Below, one piece after another: positions 1 through 5,295 of a stretch of DNA of 8,855 bases (its first letter is position 1; every line of letters starts with the position of its first letter). Source of the DNA: Chloroflexota bacterium (GTDB lineage: Bacteria; Chloroflexota; Anaerolineae; Fen-1058); the NCBI GenBank assembly GCA_016219235.1, contig JACRBO010000113.1:1-8855 (forward strand), written 5' to 3'. Made by a program: the position numbers and the translations under genes. A model generated the notes under the pieces. It had not been told where the DNA came from. It did not search any database and saw nothing but the letters and a program-made list of their open reading frames with translations.

Positions 1-34
1 GAGGTTCAATCAGGTGGTAACAGACCGATTGGTT

Positions 35-907
35 TTACTTGGGGGCCGTAATCGTCACCGGCTCATTGATCTTGGTCGTCTTGGTGGTCAGGCTCAGATA
101 GACATCCGCTTTCCCGCCGGGCTGTTCGGGAATCTCGGTAACGCTGATCTGGAAGACGATCTTCTGCTGGCGGATGAACAGGTCCTGCTTGCCCACCCAC
201 ACTTCGACGATGACCACAGAGTCCTTCAGGAACTTCTTGGCCTCGTCCAGCTGCGCCTGATCGATCGGTTCCTCACTCGCGCCACTGGCCTGCGCCAGTT
301 TGGCCGCTTCGGTCAGCAGTGTCAGTGGATCGAGCGTGTCCTTGTAGTGGTACGAATCGACGCCGTCGATCGCCTCATCGCCCAGTTTCTCGGCTTTGGA
401 CGCCTTCTTCAATAGATCGGACAGCTGCTTGGCGCTGATCTGCGGATTGGCATCGGGCTTGGTGGTATCGCCGGCCGTGACGTCGCTTTCGTTCCACTCG
501 CCATCCGGACCTTTGACGTACATCTTGTCGCCGACCTTGACGAGTTCAAATTCGACCTTGTCCGCGCCCTGCGACAGGAAAGCGGTCAGCGGGCCTAGAT
601 CGGCCGAGCCTTTCAGCGCTACGTCATTCTTGGTCGTGTCCACGTCGCCGGCCAGCGTCAGGTTGGCCTTGAAGTTCTTGAACAGGACCATCGCCTGCTG
701 CGCGCTGGGATCGTCGGCTGACAGCCCGTCGAGTTTCAGGCCCAGATCCAGTGTCACATCCAGGTGCTGCGTCTTGATCTCGGCTTGCTTGTCAGCGATG
801 ACTTTCACGGCTTCGACGGGGTCGGCCGGGACAGGCGCGCCCTGCGCCCCGCACGCGGACAGCACCAGCGCGAACAACAGCGTCATTAGGGCAAAACGTA
901 ACTTCAT
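35..907 (-). CDS. Putative LppX/LprAFG-like lipoprotein
   Basis: This encodes a 290-residue exported lipoprotein. The N-terminus has a short basic start (MKLR), a hydrophobic stretch at residues 5-16 and a lipobox LSAC with the lipidated cysteine at residue 19, so the mature protein should be anchored to the outer face of the membrane. The body is rich in beta-type segments. It includes a VGDKMYVKGPDGEW motif near residues 125-138, and a helical segment at 158-173 followed by DGVDSYHY near 181-188. This pattern resembles LppX/LprAFG lipoproteins, which in mycobacteria carry lipids across the envelope. Similar proteins are frequent in Chloroflexota, where their role is unknown. The ATG at 907 is chosen over an upstream one at 955 because AGGAGG lies five bases before it (913-918) and the signal peptide begins there. 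The family assignment is from recalled motif similarity; the lipoprotein call is firm. Confidence 0.72.
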   Translation of the reverse strand: MKLRFALMTLLFALVLSACGAQGAPVPADPVEAVKVIADKQAEIKTQHLDVTLDLGLKLDGLSADDPSAQQAMVLFKNFKANLTLAGDVDTTKNDVALKGSADLGPLTAFLSQGADKVEFELVKVGDKMYVKGPDGEWNESDVTAGDTTKPDANPQISAKQLSDLLKKASKAEKLGDEAIDGVDSYHYKDTLDPLTLLTEAAKLAQASGASEEPIDQAQLDEAKKFLKDSVVIVEVWVGKQDLFIRQQKIVFQISVTEIPEQPGGKADVYLSLTTKTTKINEPVTITAPK

Positions 908-966
908 GACATCCTCCTCAGTGATAGATGATACGGTTGGAGTTGCGGACTTCAAACACGATTATA
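908..966 (-). promoter_or_regulatory. Likely promoter and ribosome binding site of the lipoprotein gene
   Basis: On the minus strand a perfect TATAAT lies at 966-961, about 54 bases upstream of the ATG, giving an expected start of transcription near 954. No good -35 hexamer is seen at 16-18 bp. A strong Shine-Dalgarno AGGAGG lies at 918-913. The position between two minus-strand genes supports a separate transcription unit for the lipoprotein. Confidence 0.5.
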
Positions 967-1004
967 CACCCGCCAAGTTTGCAGGCGATTGGAAAAACGG
1001 GGAC

Positions 1005-1274
1005 TCAGACCTGCGCCGTCCGATCGGCCCGATCGGCGATCTGTGCCCTGCCGGCCTGGGTCAGCCAGAGAGTAGCAGCGGGGAATTTTTGATTACTGCC
1101 CAGCCAGCCGCGTTCGATCAAGTCATCGGCCACTGCGCGCTCGATCGGGATCGCGGCGCCGTCGAGGGTGTATAGCCGGTAGACTTTGCCGCCGTCGATA
1201 TCGCGATGCACCTTCAACGTGTGACCGTTGGCGAGAGCGTTGAGCAGATGCTGCTGTCCATCGGTCAGATTCAT
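1005..1274 (-). CDS. Small unrecognised protein, possibly winged-helix-like
   Basis: This is an 89-residue protein that I do not recognise. It begins MNLTDGQQHLLNALANG, like the first helix of many winged-helix DNA-binding domains. A basic strand segment (KVHRD, KVYRLYTLDG, residues 21-39) follows, then a helix with IERAVADDLIERGWL (44-58), and the protein ends with LTQAGRAQI (71-79), which is similar to the closing helix of small winged-helix proteins. No catalytic residues are obvious. The ATG at 1274 is preferred to the in-frame start at 1349. The earlier one would overlap the upstream 68-codon gene by about 60 bases and add a low-quality segment. With the later start, the gene begins 13 bases after that gene's stop, consistent with an operon. 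No clear Shine-Dalgarno is seen, so the start is uncertain. A role in regulation is only an inference from the fold-like pattern. Confidence 0.55.
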   Translation of the reverse strand: MNLTDGQQHLLNALANGHTLKVHRDIDGGKVYRLYTLDGAAIPIERAVADDLIERGWLGSNQKFPAATLWLTQAGRAQIADRADRTAQV

Positions 1275-1287
1275 GGCAGCGTGGGGT

Positions 1288-1494
1288 TTAGCCCAATTCA
1301 GGCACGTACTGCTGCAACTCGCGCTGCCTGATCTTGGTGTATTTGTCACGCACGATGCCGGCCATCTCGGCTTCTGACAGCCGTATCGCCAGAATGTTCA
1401 GCGCGTCCTCCGGCGACTGGCCGTAAGCCAGTTTCTTCTTGCCGTTGGTCATCTCAAACAGATACATGTAATGCGGATTGCTAAAGCTGCTCAT
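1288..1494 (-). CDS. Small unrecognised conserved-looking protein
   Basis: This is a 68-residue protein of unknown function. It starts with MSSFSNPHYMYLFEMTNGKK, continues with a YGQSPEDALNILAIRL segment and ends in a basic helix around KYTKIRQRELQQYV. The composition (aromatic strand, then an amphipathic alpha-helix, then a charged C-terminus) is that of a real small soluble protein rather than a chance frame. It has no cysteines and no membrane segment. It follows the radical SAM gene by 79 bases, which are filled by a short tandem array, and precedes the 89-codon gene by 13 bases, so the two small genes are probably co-transcribed. The ATG at 1494 has only a weak ribosome binding site (GGATC) upstream. 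Confidence 0.6.
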   Translation of the reverse strand: MSSFSNPHYMYLFEMTNGKKKLAYGQSPEDALNILAIRLSEAEMAGIVRDKYTKIRQRELQQYVPELG

Positions 1495-1504
1495 GATTTT
1501 GATC

Positions 1505-1575
1505 CACGAATTGACACGAATGAACGCGAATCAACGATCAAACGATTCGCTGACTCGCTGATTTGCTGATTCGCT
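1505..1575. repeat. Degenerate 10-mer and 8-mer tandem array
   Basis: Three decamers are arranged head to tail (CACGAATTGA, CACGAATGAA, CGCGAATCAA at 1505-1534). After a short transition there are four exact-period octamers of the form GAYTYGCT (1544-1551, 1552-1559, 1560-1567, 1568-1575). The last octamer runs into the TAG stop codon of the radical SAM gene (minus strand, 1576-1574). The array therefore fills the whole spacer between that gene and the 68-codon gene. Confidence 0.8.
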
Positions 1576-2980
1576 ACGCCTTCGCCAGCGCGCCCAGATA
1601 ATTCTGACGTTCTTGCCGCACCTGCGCCAGCCCGCGATTGACTTCCGCGTCATACTTGCCGGCCAGCAATTCCCGGTAGAACTGATAATCCACGCCGATC
1701 ACTTTCTCGTCGTCGGGGAAGCGATGATAGTTTTCCTTCGTCATCTTGCTCTTGCCCTCGGCAATCAGTTGGTTGCCCAACGCGGAGCCGGGGTAGGGGG
1801 CATAGAACGAAATCGACGGCATTAAGCGCTTGGTGTACTTCACCATGCGCATGGTCTTGAACGCATCCTCGCGCGTTTCGCCCGGAATACCCAGCATGAT
1901 GTTGGACCAGAACACGGGCGGCTGCTTGCCCTGCTGTTCCATCTCATCACCGATACGAGTGAGCAGATCGATCGTGAAGTAGTTGTCTTCTTCGTTGCAC
2001 TCTTTGTTGAGGAGCCGCAGCACCCGATCGCTCCCCGACTCAAACCCGATCGAGACCGTATCCCAGCGCGTTTCTTTGATCAAGGCTTCAAATAGTTCCG
2101 GCCACTGCCGAACGGTGTCGGCGCGACCTGCCGCCCAGTACGGCCAAATCTTATTGGCCTTGCGCGGATACTTCTCCAGCCACTCTTCCAGCCAACTGGG
2201 ATTCTGAAAGAACATCGAGTCGTGGATGACGAGCGAGCCAACGCCGTACTTTCGATCGAGGAAATTCAACTCATCGATCACGGCTTCGACGGGCCGCCGG
2301 CCCATGTTGGGAATGTACGAGTTTTCATTGCAGAACACGCACTGCCACGGGCAGACGCGGCTCGTCAGCAGCGTCACCACCGGCCCCGGCCCCCAACCGC
2401 ATTCGGGTTCCAGCGGCCAGTTAAACTTCTTCTCCAACTTCTTGCTGGCCGGTTTAGGCCATAACGTGCGATCGATCATCGGCCAGTCGGCCATCGACTT
2501 TGCGCCGACGCCCAGAATCACGCGCGGAAAATCGTGCGACTTCGTGACCAGATCAACGATGATGTTTTCGCCCGGCCCCTGGCAAATCTTGTCGAACTCG
2601 GGGATCTCTTCCATCTCGTCCAGCGCGACGGTCGCGTGCATCCCACCGACAAGGATGATGCCGGTAGGGTTGACTTCCTTGAACAGTTTCGCCGCACGGT
2701 AGGCTACCGGGAAGGTGTAACTGCGCACGTTCATGATCAGCATTTCGTAGCCGGTCAGGCGCTGCTTCACCTCATCCCAGGAGGCGCACTGGCGCGTGGA
2801 GAACATGTCCGTCAGCACGCCATTCTGATGCAAAATGGTGCGTAGCAAACCCAGGCCGTGATCTTGCCACTGCTCGTGCGGCCCGGCGGGATTGACCAGG
2901 TCGCCCAGATCACCTAAGTCCAGCCACAGTCGCGTGCTGTCTCGCACCGGCGTTGTTTTCTTGCCAAAGAACTTCAACAC
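1574..2980 (-). CDS. Radical SAM protein with degenerate B12-binding-like N-terminal domain
   Basis: This is a 468-residue radical SAM enzyme of unknown substrate. Residues 38-150 look like the Rossmann-type cobalamin-binding domain common in this superfamily (DHGLGLLRTILHQNG at 40-54, IILVGGMHATVALDE at 108-122). The classical DxHxxG ligand motif is not apparent, so cobalamin binding is doubtful. The radical SAM core begins at about 200, with the CxxxCxxC motif CPWQCVFC supplying C210, C214 and C217 for the 4Fe-4S cluster that cleaves S-adenosylmethionine. RRPVEAVIDELNFL (228-241), IGFESGSDRVL (311-321) and MLGIPGETREDA (362-373) are typical of the B12-binding radical SAM group. The start is GTG. 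AGAGG at 2992-2988, seven bases upstream, supports it. The gene follows the DUF2203 gene by 111 bases of tandem array and may share its promoter. The family call is firm; the reaction is unknown. Confidence 0.9.
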   Translation of the reverse strand: MLKFFGKKTTPVRDSTRLWLDLGDLGDLVNPAGPHEQWQDHGLGLLRTILHQNGVLTDMFSTRQCASWDEVKQRLTGYEMLIMNVRSYTFPVAYRAAKLFKEVNPTGIILVGGMHATVALDEMEEIPEFDKICQGPGENIIVDLVTKSHDFPRVILGVGAKSMADWPMIDRTLWPKPASKKLEKKFNWPLEPECGWGPGPVVTLLTSRVCPWQCVFCNENSYIPNMGRRPVEAVIDELNFLDRKYGVGSLVIHDSMFFQNPSWLEEWLEKYPRKANKIWPYWAAGRADTVRQWPELFEALIKETRWDTVSIGFESGSDRVLRLLNKECNEEDNYFTIDLLTRIGDEMEQQGKQPPVFWSNIMLGIPGETREDAFKTMRMVKYTKRLMPSISFYAPYPGSALGNQLIAEGKSKMTKENYHRFPDDEKVIGVDYQFYRELLAGKYDAEVNRGLAQVRQERQNYLGALAKA

Positions 2981-2997
2981 AGTCCAACCTCTTATAC

Positions 2998-3047
2998 ACG
3001 GATTGCAGAATAAACGGATGTAGACGGATTTACGGAATAGACGGATT
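2998..3047. repeat. Degenerate ACGGATT array
   Basis: Five copies of an ACGGATT-like core occur at 2998, 3014, 3024, 3032 and 3041, spaced 16, 10, 8 and 9 bases apart. The array occupies the spacer upstream of the radical SAM gene and passes directly into a second array with a different motif. Confidence 0.65.
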
Positions 3048-3057
3048 GACTACTTTT

Positions 3058-3097
3058 GACTATCGAACTATTGGACTATCGCACTATCAGACTAAAT
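3058..3097. repeat. Octamer tandem array GACTATCG
   Basis: Five exactly 8-bp-spaced units are present: GACTATCG, AACTATTG, GACTATCG, CACTATCA and GACTAAAT. The final unit contains the TAG stop codon of the DUF2203 gene (minus strand, 3094-3092), so the array enters the coding region. Confidence 0.8.
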
Positions 3098-3466
3098 CTT
3101 CTGTCGGCCAGCATAGCCGCTTTGGAGATCGTGCCAGTAAGCGACTTGCGGTTCATCGAATTTCCAGCACAGCAAAATCTCGCGGCCCGCGCGCAGCGCC
3201 GGAAAATCCACCAGGCCGATCGAGATGTCTTTGACCACCACGCCGAGTTCTTTCAAATCGCGCAGACCGTCTTCGACGCGGCGGAACTCTTGGACCATCT
3301 CCCCCGCCTTTTTGCTGCCGCCGTTGCCCAGGCCCTTTTCCAGTACGGGCCACAATTCCGGTCGCGCGTCGATGATGACCTGGCGGGCGTGCATCACTTG
3401 CATGACCAGCGCGCGAACCTGGGGGAGAGCGCGATTGGCTTCGTCGGGGGTAAAGTGTTTTGCCAT
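3092..3466 (-). CDS. DUF2203 family protein
   Basis: This is a 124-residue soluble protein that matches the DUF2203 family as I recall it. The N-terminal segment HFTPDEANRALPQVRAL (4-20) is the usual opening, followed by long helices (about 15-75). The C-terminal block with VVVKDISIGLVDFPA (76-90), the segment GREILLCWKFDEP (94-106) and YWHDLQSGYAGRQ (110-122) is the family signature. No biochemical function is established to my knowledge. The single cysteine C100 and the histidine H112 are typical positions. The ATG at 3466 is directly preceded by a promoter-like TATAAT with no room for a Shine-Dalgarno, so the message may be leaderless. It is the first gene after the erpA terminator and probably heads the minus-strand group that includes the radical SAM gene. 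The stop codon is provided by a tandem array. Confidence 0.88.
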   Translation of the reverse strand: MAKHFTPDEANRALPQVRALVMQVMHARQVIIDARPELWPVLEKGLGNGGSKKAGEMVQEFRRVEDGLRDLKELGVVVKDISIGLVDFPALRAGREILLCWKFDEPQVAYWHDLQSGYAGRQKI

Positions 3467-3472
3467 GCGGCG

Positions 3473-3480
3473 ATTATAAC
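3473..3480 (-). promoter_or_regulatory. Extended -10 promoter of the DUF2203 gene
   Basis: On the minus strand the sequence TGTTATAAT matches the extended -10 consensus TGnTATAAT (hexamer at 3478-3473). The expected transcription start, about seven bases downstream, falls at or next to the ATG at 3466, which would make the mRNA leaderless. The -35 region (3501-3496, CGACCT) is poor and lies inside the erpA terminator hairpin. Confidence 0.6.
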
Positions 3481-3522
3481 AAAAAAACCTCCCGCAGGTC
3501 GGTCTACACCTGCGGGAGGTTT
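3481..3522 (-). terminator. Rho-independent terminator of erpA
   Basis: On the minus strand a 15-bp perfect stem (3522-3508 with 3499-3485, core CCTCCCGCAGGT/ACCTGCGGGAGG) with an 8-base loop is followed by a run of seven T (3487-3481). It begins ten bases after the erpA stop codon, so it is the terminator of that gene. Confidence 0.93.
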
Positions 3523-3532
3523 CAAGGCTAAA

Positions 3533-3952
3533 TTAGTTGCCGCAGGAACAGCCGCCGCCGTCCGGCGCTTCACCGCTCTCTTTGGTGCGGAACGATGATC
3601 CGCAGCCGCAGGCTGCCACGGCGTTAGGATTCTCGATGCGGAAACCCGCGCCCATCAGGCCGTCCACATAGTCGATCGACGCGCCGTAGAGATATTCCAG
3701 GCTAACCGGATCGACGTACACTTTCAGGCCGTGCGCTTCGACCACCGTATCCATATCGCGTTGATTGGCTTCGAAGGCCATGCCATACTGCAAACCCGAG
3801 CAGCCGCCGCCTGCGACAAAGACGCGCAGACCGTGATCGGGTAAGTTCTTCTCCAGTAAGATGATCCGCAGCTTATCGGCCGCCTGGGGCGTCAGCGCCA
3901 CGACGTCCGTCGTCACTTGTGTCTCAATCGGTTCGATCATCGTTGTCGTCAT
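3533..3952 (-). CDS. erpA: A-type iron-sulfur carrier (ErpA/IscA/SufA family)
   Basis: This 139-residue protein should receive Fe-S clusters from a scaffold and deliver them to apo-proteins in the cytoplasm. The three family ligands are present: C51 in GGGCSGLQYGM and C115/C117 in ACGCGSSF. The first 16 residues are a variable leader, and ALTPQAADKLR (19-29) begins the conserved domain. SxDYVDGLMGAGFRIENPN-like residues near 92-110 are also typical. After the core there is an extra tail ending GGGCSCGN, with a second CxC pair (C135, C137), which standard members lack. The ATG at 3952 is chosen over 4006 because GGAGG lies about eight bases upstream. It has its own promoter, is preceded by sufR and is followed by a strong terminator, so it is monocistronic. 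Which A-type subfamily it belongs to (ErpA, IscA or SufA) cannot be decided from sequence reading alone. Confidence 0.93.
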   Translation of the reverse strand: MTTTMIEPIETQVTTDVVALTPQAADKLRIILLEKNLPDHGLRVFVAGGGCSGLQYGMAFEANQRDMDTVVEAHGLKVYVDPVSLEYLYGASIDYVDGLMGAGFRIENPNAVAACGCGSSFRTKESGEAPDGGGCSCGN

Positions 3953-3996
3953 GTGTTTTCCTCCAGGATAACGGTTAGCCAATAGGTGTGGATGAG

Positions 3997-4025
3997 ATTC
4001 TAGCATCGATTGGCCGGTGCGTCAA
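3997..4025 (-). promoter_or_regulatory. Sigma70-type promoter of erpA
   Basis: On the minus strand TTGACG (4025-4020) and TAGAAT (4002-3997) are separated by exactly 17 bp, each one mismatch from consensus. Transcription would begin near 3990, about 38 bases before the ATG. It lies just after the sufR terminator, so erpA is transcribed independently of sufR. Confidence 0.75.
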
Positions 4026-4045
4026 TAACGTAAACGGGTGTCGTC

Positions 4046-4085
4046 AAAAAGCGCACTTCCGAGGCTAGACGGCCTCGGAAGTGCG
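4046..4085 (-). terminator. Rho-independent terminator of sufR
   Basis: On the minus strand a 14-bp perfect stem (4085-4072 with 4065-4052) with a 6-base loop is followed by C and five T (4050-4046). It lies about 33 bases past the sufR stop codon. Confidence 0.88.
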
Positions 4086-4118
4086 AAGATCAATCGGATT
4101 GGCCGGAGCCTGTCCCGC

Positions 4119-4745
4119 TTATGGCGTTGCGCCGCTCTTGACCAGATAGGCACAGGCGTTATTGCCGCCCGCCATCCAGTCGAGCCGCTGCGGGGTCTGG
4201 CCCAGCAGCTGACTGATCATCGCCATATCCATGACGCACGGTTCGACGTGGTCTTTGGAGATGTCGTGATAGGGACAGTTGTGAGTGCGGAGCAGATAAC
4301 CGCCGTCCACGGGCTGCCAGTCGGCATTGTAGCCTTTGCCGGTGAGGAAGCGTACGACGCGATCCATGCGCTGGGTGGTCGATTCGCTGGGTTGCGCGTT
4401 GGGGGCCTGTGCCACCAGCCGATTGGCCACGCCGCGCAGGATCGAGTCGAGTTCGCGCGCTTCGACGCGGTCGCGAATTTCGTGCAGCATCAAATCGGCG
4501 AAACCGGCGTAATTCTTGGGGAAATACTCGTCGGCGGCGTCGGTCAGGGCGTAGATGTGCTGCGGGCGACCAGGCGCATCGCGGCGCTTGACCTTGGGTG
4601 CCTGAACTAGGCCCTCGCTGCGCAGAATGTCCAGATGATGGCGTATGGTCACGGGTGTGAGATCGAGTTCGCTGCCGAGTTCTTCGACGGTGGCGGTGCC
4701 GCGTTCTTTGAGGATTTCCAGGATGCGTTGGCGAGTGGCTTGCAT
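4119..4745 (-). CDS. sufR: SufR-like Fe-S sensing transcriptional regulator
   Basis: This is a 208-residue DNA-binding regulator. Residues 1-48 form a DeoR/ArsR-type winged helix (RQRILEILKERG, then ATVEELGSELDL and TPVTIRHHLDILRSEGLV as recognition helix), followed by a basic wing with RRDAPGRPQHIYALT (54-68). The C-terminal half has HNCPYHDIS (155-163), EPCVMDMAM (168-176) and GGNNACAYLV (193-202), giving C157, C170 and C198 with spacing C-x12-C-x27-C. I recall the same spacing for the three cluster ligands of actinobacterial SufR; the fourth cysteine of the cyanobacterial CX12CX13CX14C pattern is absent (T184). Such proteins bind a 4Fe-4S cluster and repress Fe-S biogenesis genes. The neighbouring A-type carrier gene and divergent iscX gene fit that role. 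The ATG at 4745 has AAAGGAAG upstream. It likely controls its own promoter. Targets beyond this are inferred. Confidence 0.9.
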   Translation of the reverse strand: MQATRQRILEILKERGTATVEELGSELDLTPVTIRHHLDILRSEGLVQAPKVKRRDAPGRPQHIYALTDAADEYFPKNYAGFADLMLHEIRDRVEARELDSILRGVANRLVAQAPNAQPSESTTQRMDRVVRFLTGKGYNADWQPVDGGYLLRTHNCPYHDISKDHVEPCVMDMAMISQLLGQTPQRLDWMAGGNNACAYLVKSGATP

Positions 4746-4793
4746 GGCTACTTCCTTTCGTGCAAAAATCTTCTGCCCCCGCCAGACATGTAC

Positions 4794-4821
4794 ATTCTAT
4801 CACCATGAGGCAAATTGTCAA
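4794..4821 (-). promoter_or_regulatory. Sigma70-type promoter of sufR
   Basis: On the minus strand a perfect TTGACA (4821-4816) and a TAGAAT (4799-4794) are 16 bp apart. Transcription would begin near 4787, leaving a leader of about 42 bases with AAAGGAAG as ribosome binding site. The 8-bp palindrome ATGTACAT (4788-4795) overlaps the -10 and the start point. Confidence 0.78.
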
Positions 4822-4868
4822 TTAGATGAGGAGTATTTGGTATTCTGTTTAATCCGCCGATGCGTTGA

Positions 4869-4892
4869 AATTGCCGCAAGAATTGCCGCAAT
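4869..4892. repeat. Tandem 12-bp repeat, candidate regulator-binding sites
   Basis: Two direct copies of AATTGCCGCAA lie back to back with a 12-bp period, five bases upstream of the -35 hexamer of the iscX-nuo promoter. Each contains TTGCCGCAA, a dyad (TTGC, one base, GCAA). The position fits an activator or repressor site, but the protein that binds is not known. Confidence 0.5.
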
Positions 4893-4896
4893 CTGG

Positions 4897-4925
4897 TTGC
4901 CAATTTGATTGAACGGCGGTACAAT
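4897..4925 (+). promoter_or_regulatory. Sigma70-type promoter of the iscX-nuo operon
   Basis: TTGCCA (4897-4902) and TACAAT (4920-4925) are separated by 17 bp, each one mismatch from consensus. Transcription would start near 4932, leaving a leader of about 157 nt before the iscX start codon. Confidence 0.75.
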
Positions 4926-4944
4926 AACTCGCACTCGTTACAAA

Positions 4945-4969
4945 GCGCACTTGTGCGTCACAAGTGCGC
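4945..4969. other. Perfect 11-bp hairpin in the nuo leader
   Basis: GCGCACTTGTG and CACAAGTGCGC form a perfect 11-bp inverted repeat with the 3-base spacer CGT. It starts about 13 bases after the predicted transcription start. No T-run follows on the plus strand; on the minus strand it is followed by TTT only. It could be an mRNA-stabilising 5' hairpin or an operator. Confidence 0.7.
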
Positions 4970-5043
4970 GCCCAACGCGGGGGATCGTCATCGATGTGGA
5001 GCCAACACCGGAACGTCAACTTAGCATGCGTATGATCTGGAAT

Positions 5044-5080
5044 CAGCGTTCTTCACCTCACGTGAAGGACGCTGTTTGTT
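5044..5080 (+). promoter_or_regulatory. Second leader hairpin with T-rich tail, possible attenuator
   Basis: CAGCGTTCTTCAC (5044-5056) and GTGAAGGACGCTG (5062-5074) pair over 13 positions with one G-U, with a 5-base loop, and TTTGTT follows directly. This resembles a weak intrinsic terminator placed nine bases before the iscX start codon. Attenuation is an inference. Confidence 0.5.
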
Positions 5081-5088
5081 GATGACCG

Positions 5089-5295
5089 ATGGCGCTCTTC
5101 TGGGACGATGATTACGCGATTGCGGTCGCGCTGAAACGCCAACACCCGACCGTCGATCCGCTCGAACTCGATTGGGACACCCTGCATCAGTGGATCATCG
5201 AACTGCCGGACTTTGTTGACGATCCAGCCGTCACTGCGATATACTTGCTGGAGAACATCCAACGTGAATGGTATGAGGAGGCAGCCGCGCAATGA
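5089..5295 (+). CDS. iscX: IscX-family Fe-S cluster assembly protein
   Basis: This is a 68-residue acidic protein, close to the 66 residues of Escherichia coli IscX. The conserved features are seen in order: [12 protein letters not shown] at the start (compare W-x-D with the helix that follows), HP.. [10 protein letters not shown] (19-32), then [14 protein letters not shown] (33-46), nearly the same as the family core HQWIxxLxDFxDDP, and a closing helix [12 protein letters not shown] (53-64). IscX binds the cysteine desulfurase IscS and iron through its acidic surface, and tunes cluster assembly. Its stop codon overlaps the nuoB start in ATGA, so translation is probably coupled. An in-frame stop at 5083 leaves 5089 as the first usable ATG, and no Shine-Dalgarno is visible. 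No other isc gene is in the window. Being the first gene of a complex I operon is uncommon for iscX as far as I know. Confidence 0.88.
   Translation: MALFWDDDYAIAVALKRQHPTVDPLELDWDTLHQWIIELPDFVDDPAVTAIYLLENIQREWYEEAAAQ

Larger units (their letters stand above)
4746..5088. other. Divergent regulatory region between sufR and the nuo operon
   Basis: This 343-base stretch without a gene holds, from left to right, the sufR leader and promoter (minus strand), two tandem copies of AATTGCCGCAAK (4869-4880 and 4881-4892), the promoter of the iscX-nuo operon (plus strand), and a long leader with two hairpins (4945-4969 and 5044-5074). The part between about 4822 and 4868 and between 4970 and 5043 shows nothing I can name. 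Confidence 0.8.

Noticed and set aside
1..34. Window start, 34 bases past the lipoprotein stop codon
   Set aside because: Too short to judge; no hairpin or gene seen.
1005..1060. Possible terminator after the 89-codon gene
   Set aside because: CGATCGG repeats are present near the end of the gene and a T-run follows the stop codon, but no continuous stem lies directly before the T-run.
396..1175. Plus-strand frame across the lipoprotein start and the 89-codon gene
   Set aside because: It covers the complement of a real gene and its promoter, and its serine-rich product shows no domain.
4159..4821. 220-codon frame overlapping sufR in another frame
   Set aside because: Its product is rich in arginine and serine, like a frame-shifted GC-rich gene, and the sufR frame has clear family motifs.
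5082..5111. Nine-codon upstream ORF before iscX
   Set aside because: It has no well-spaced ribosome binding site and no regulatory codon pattern; mentioned only as part of the leader finding.
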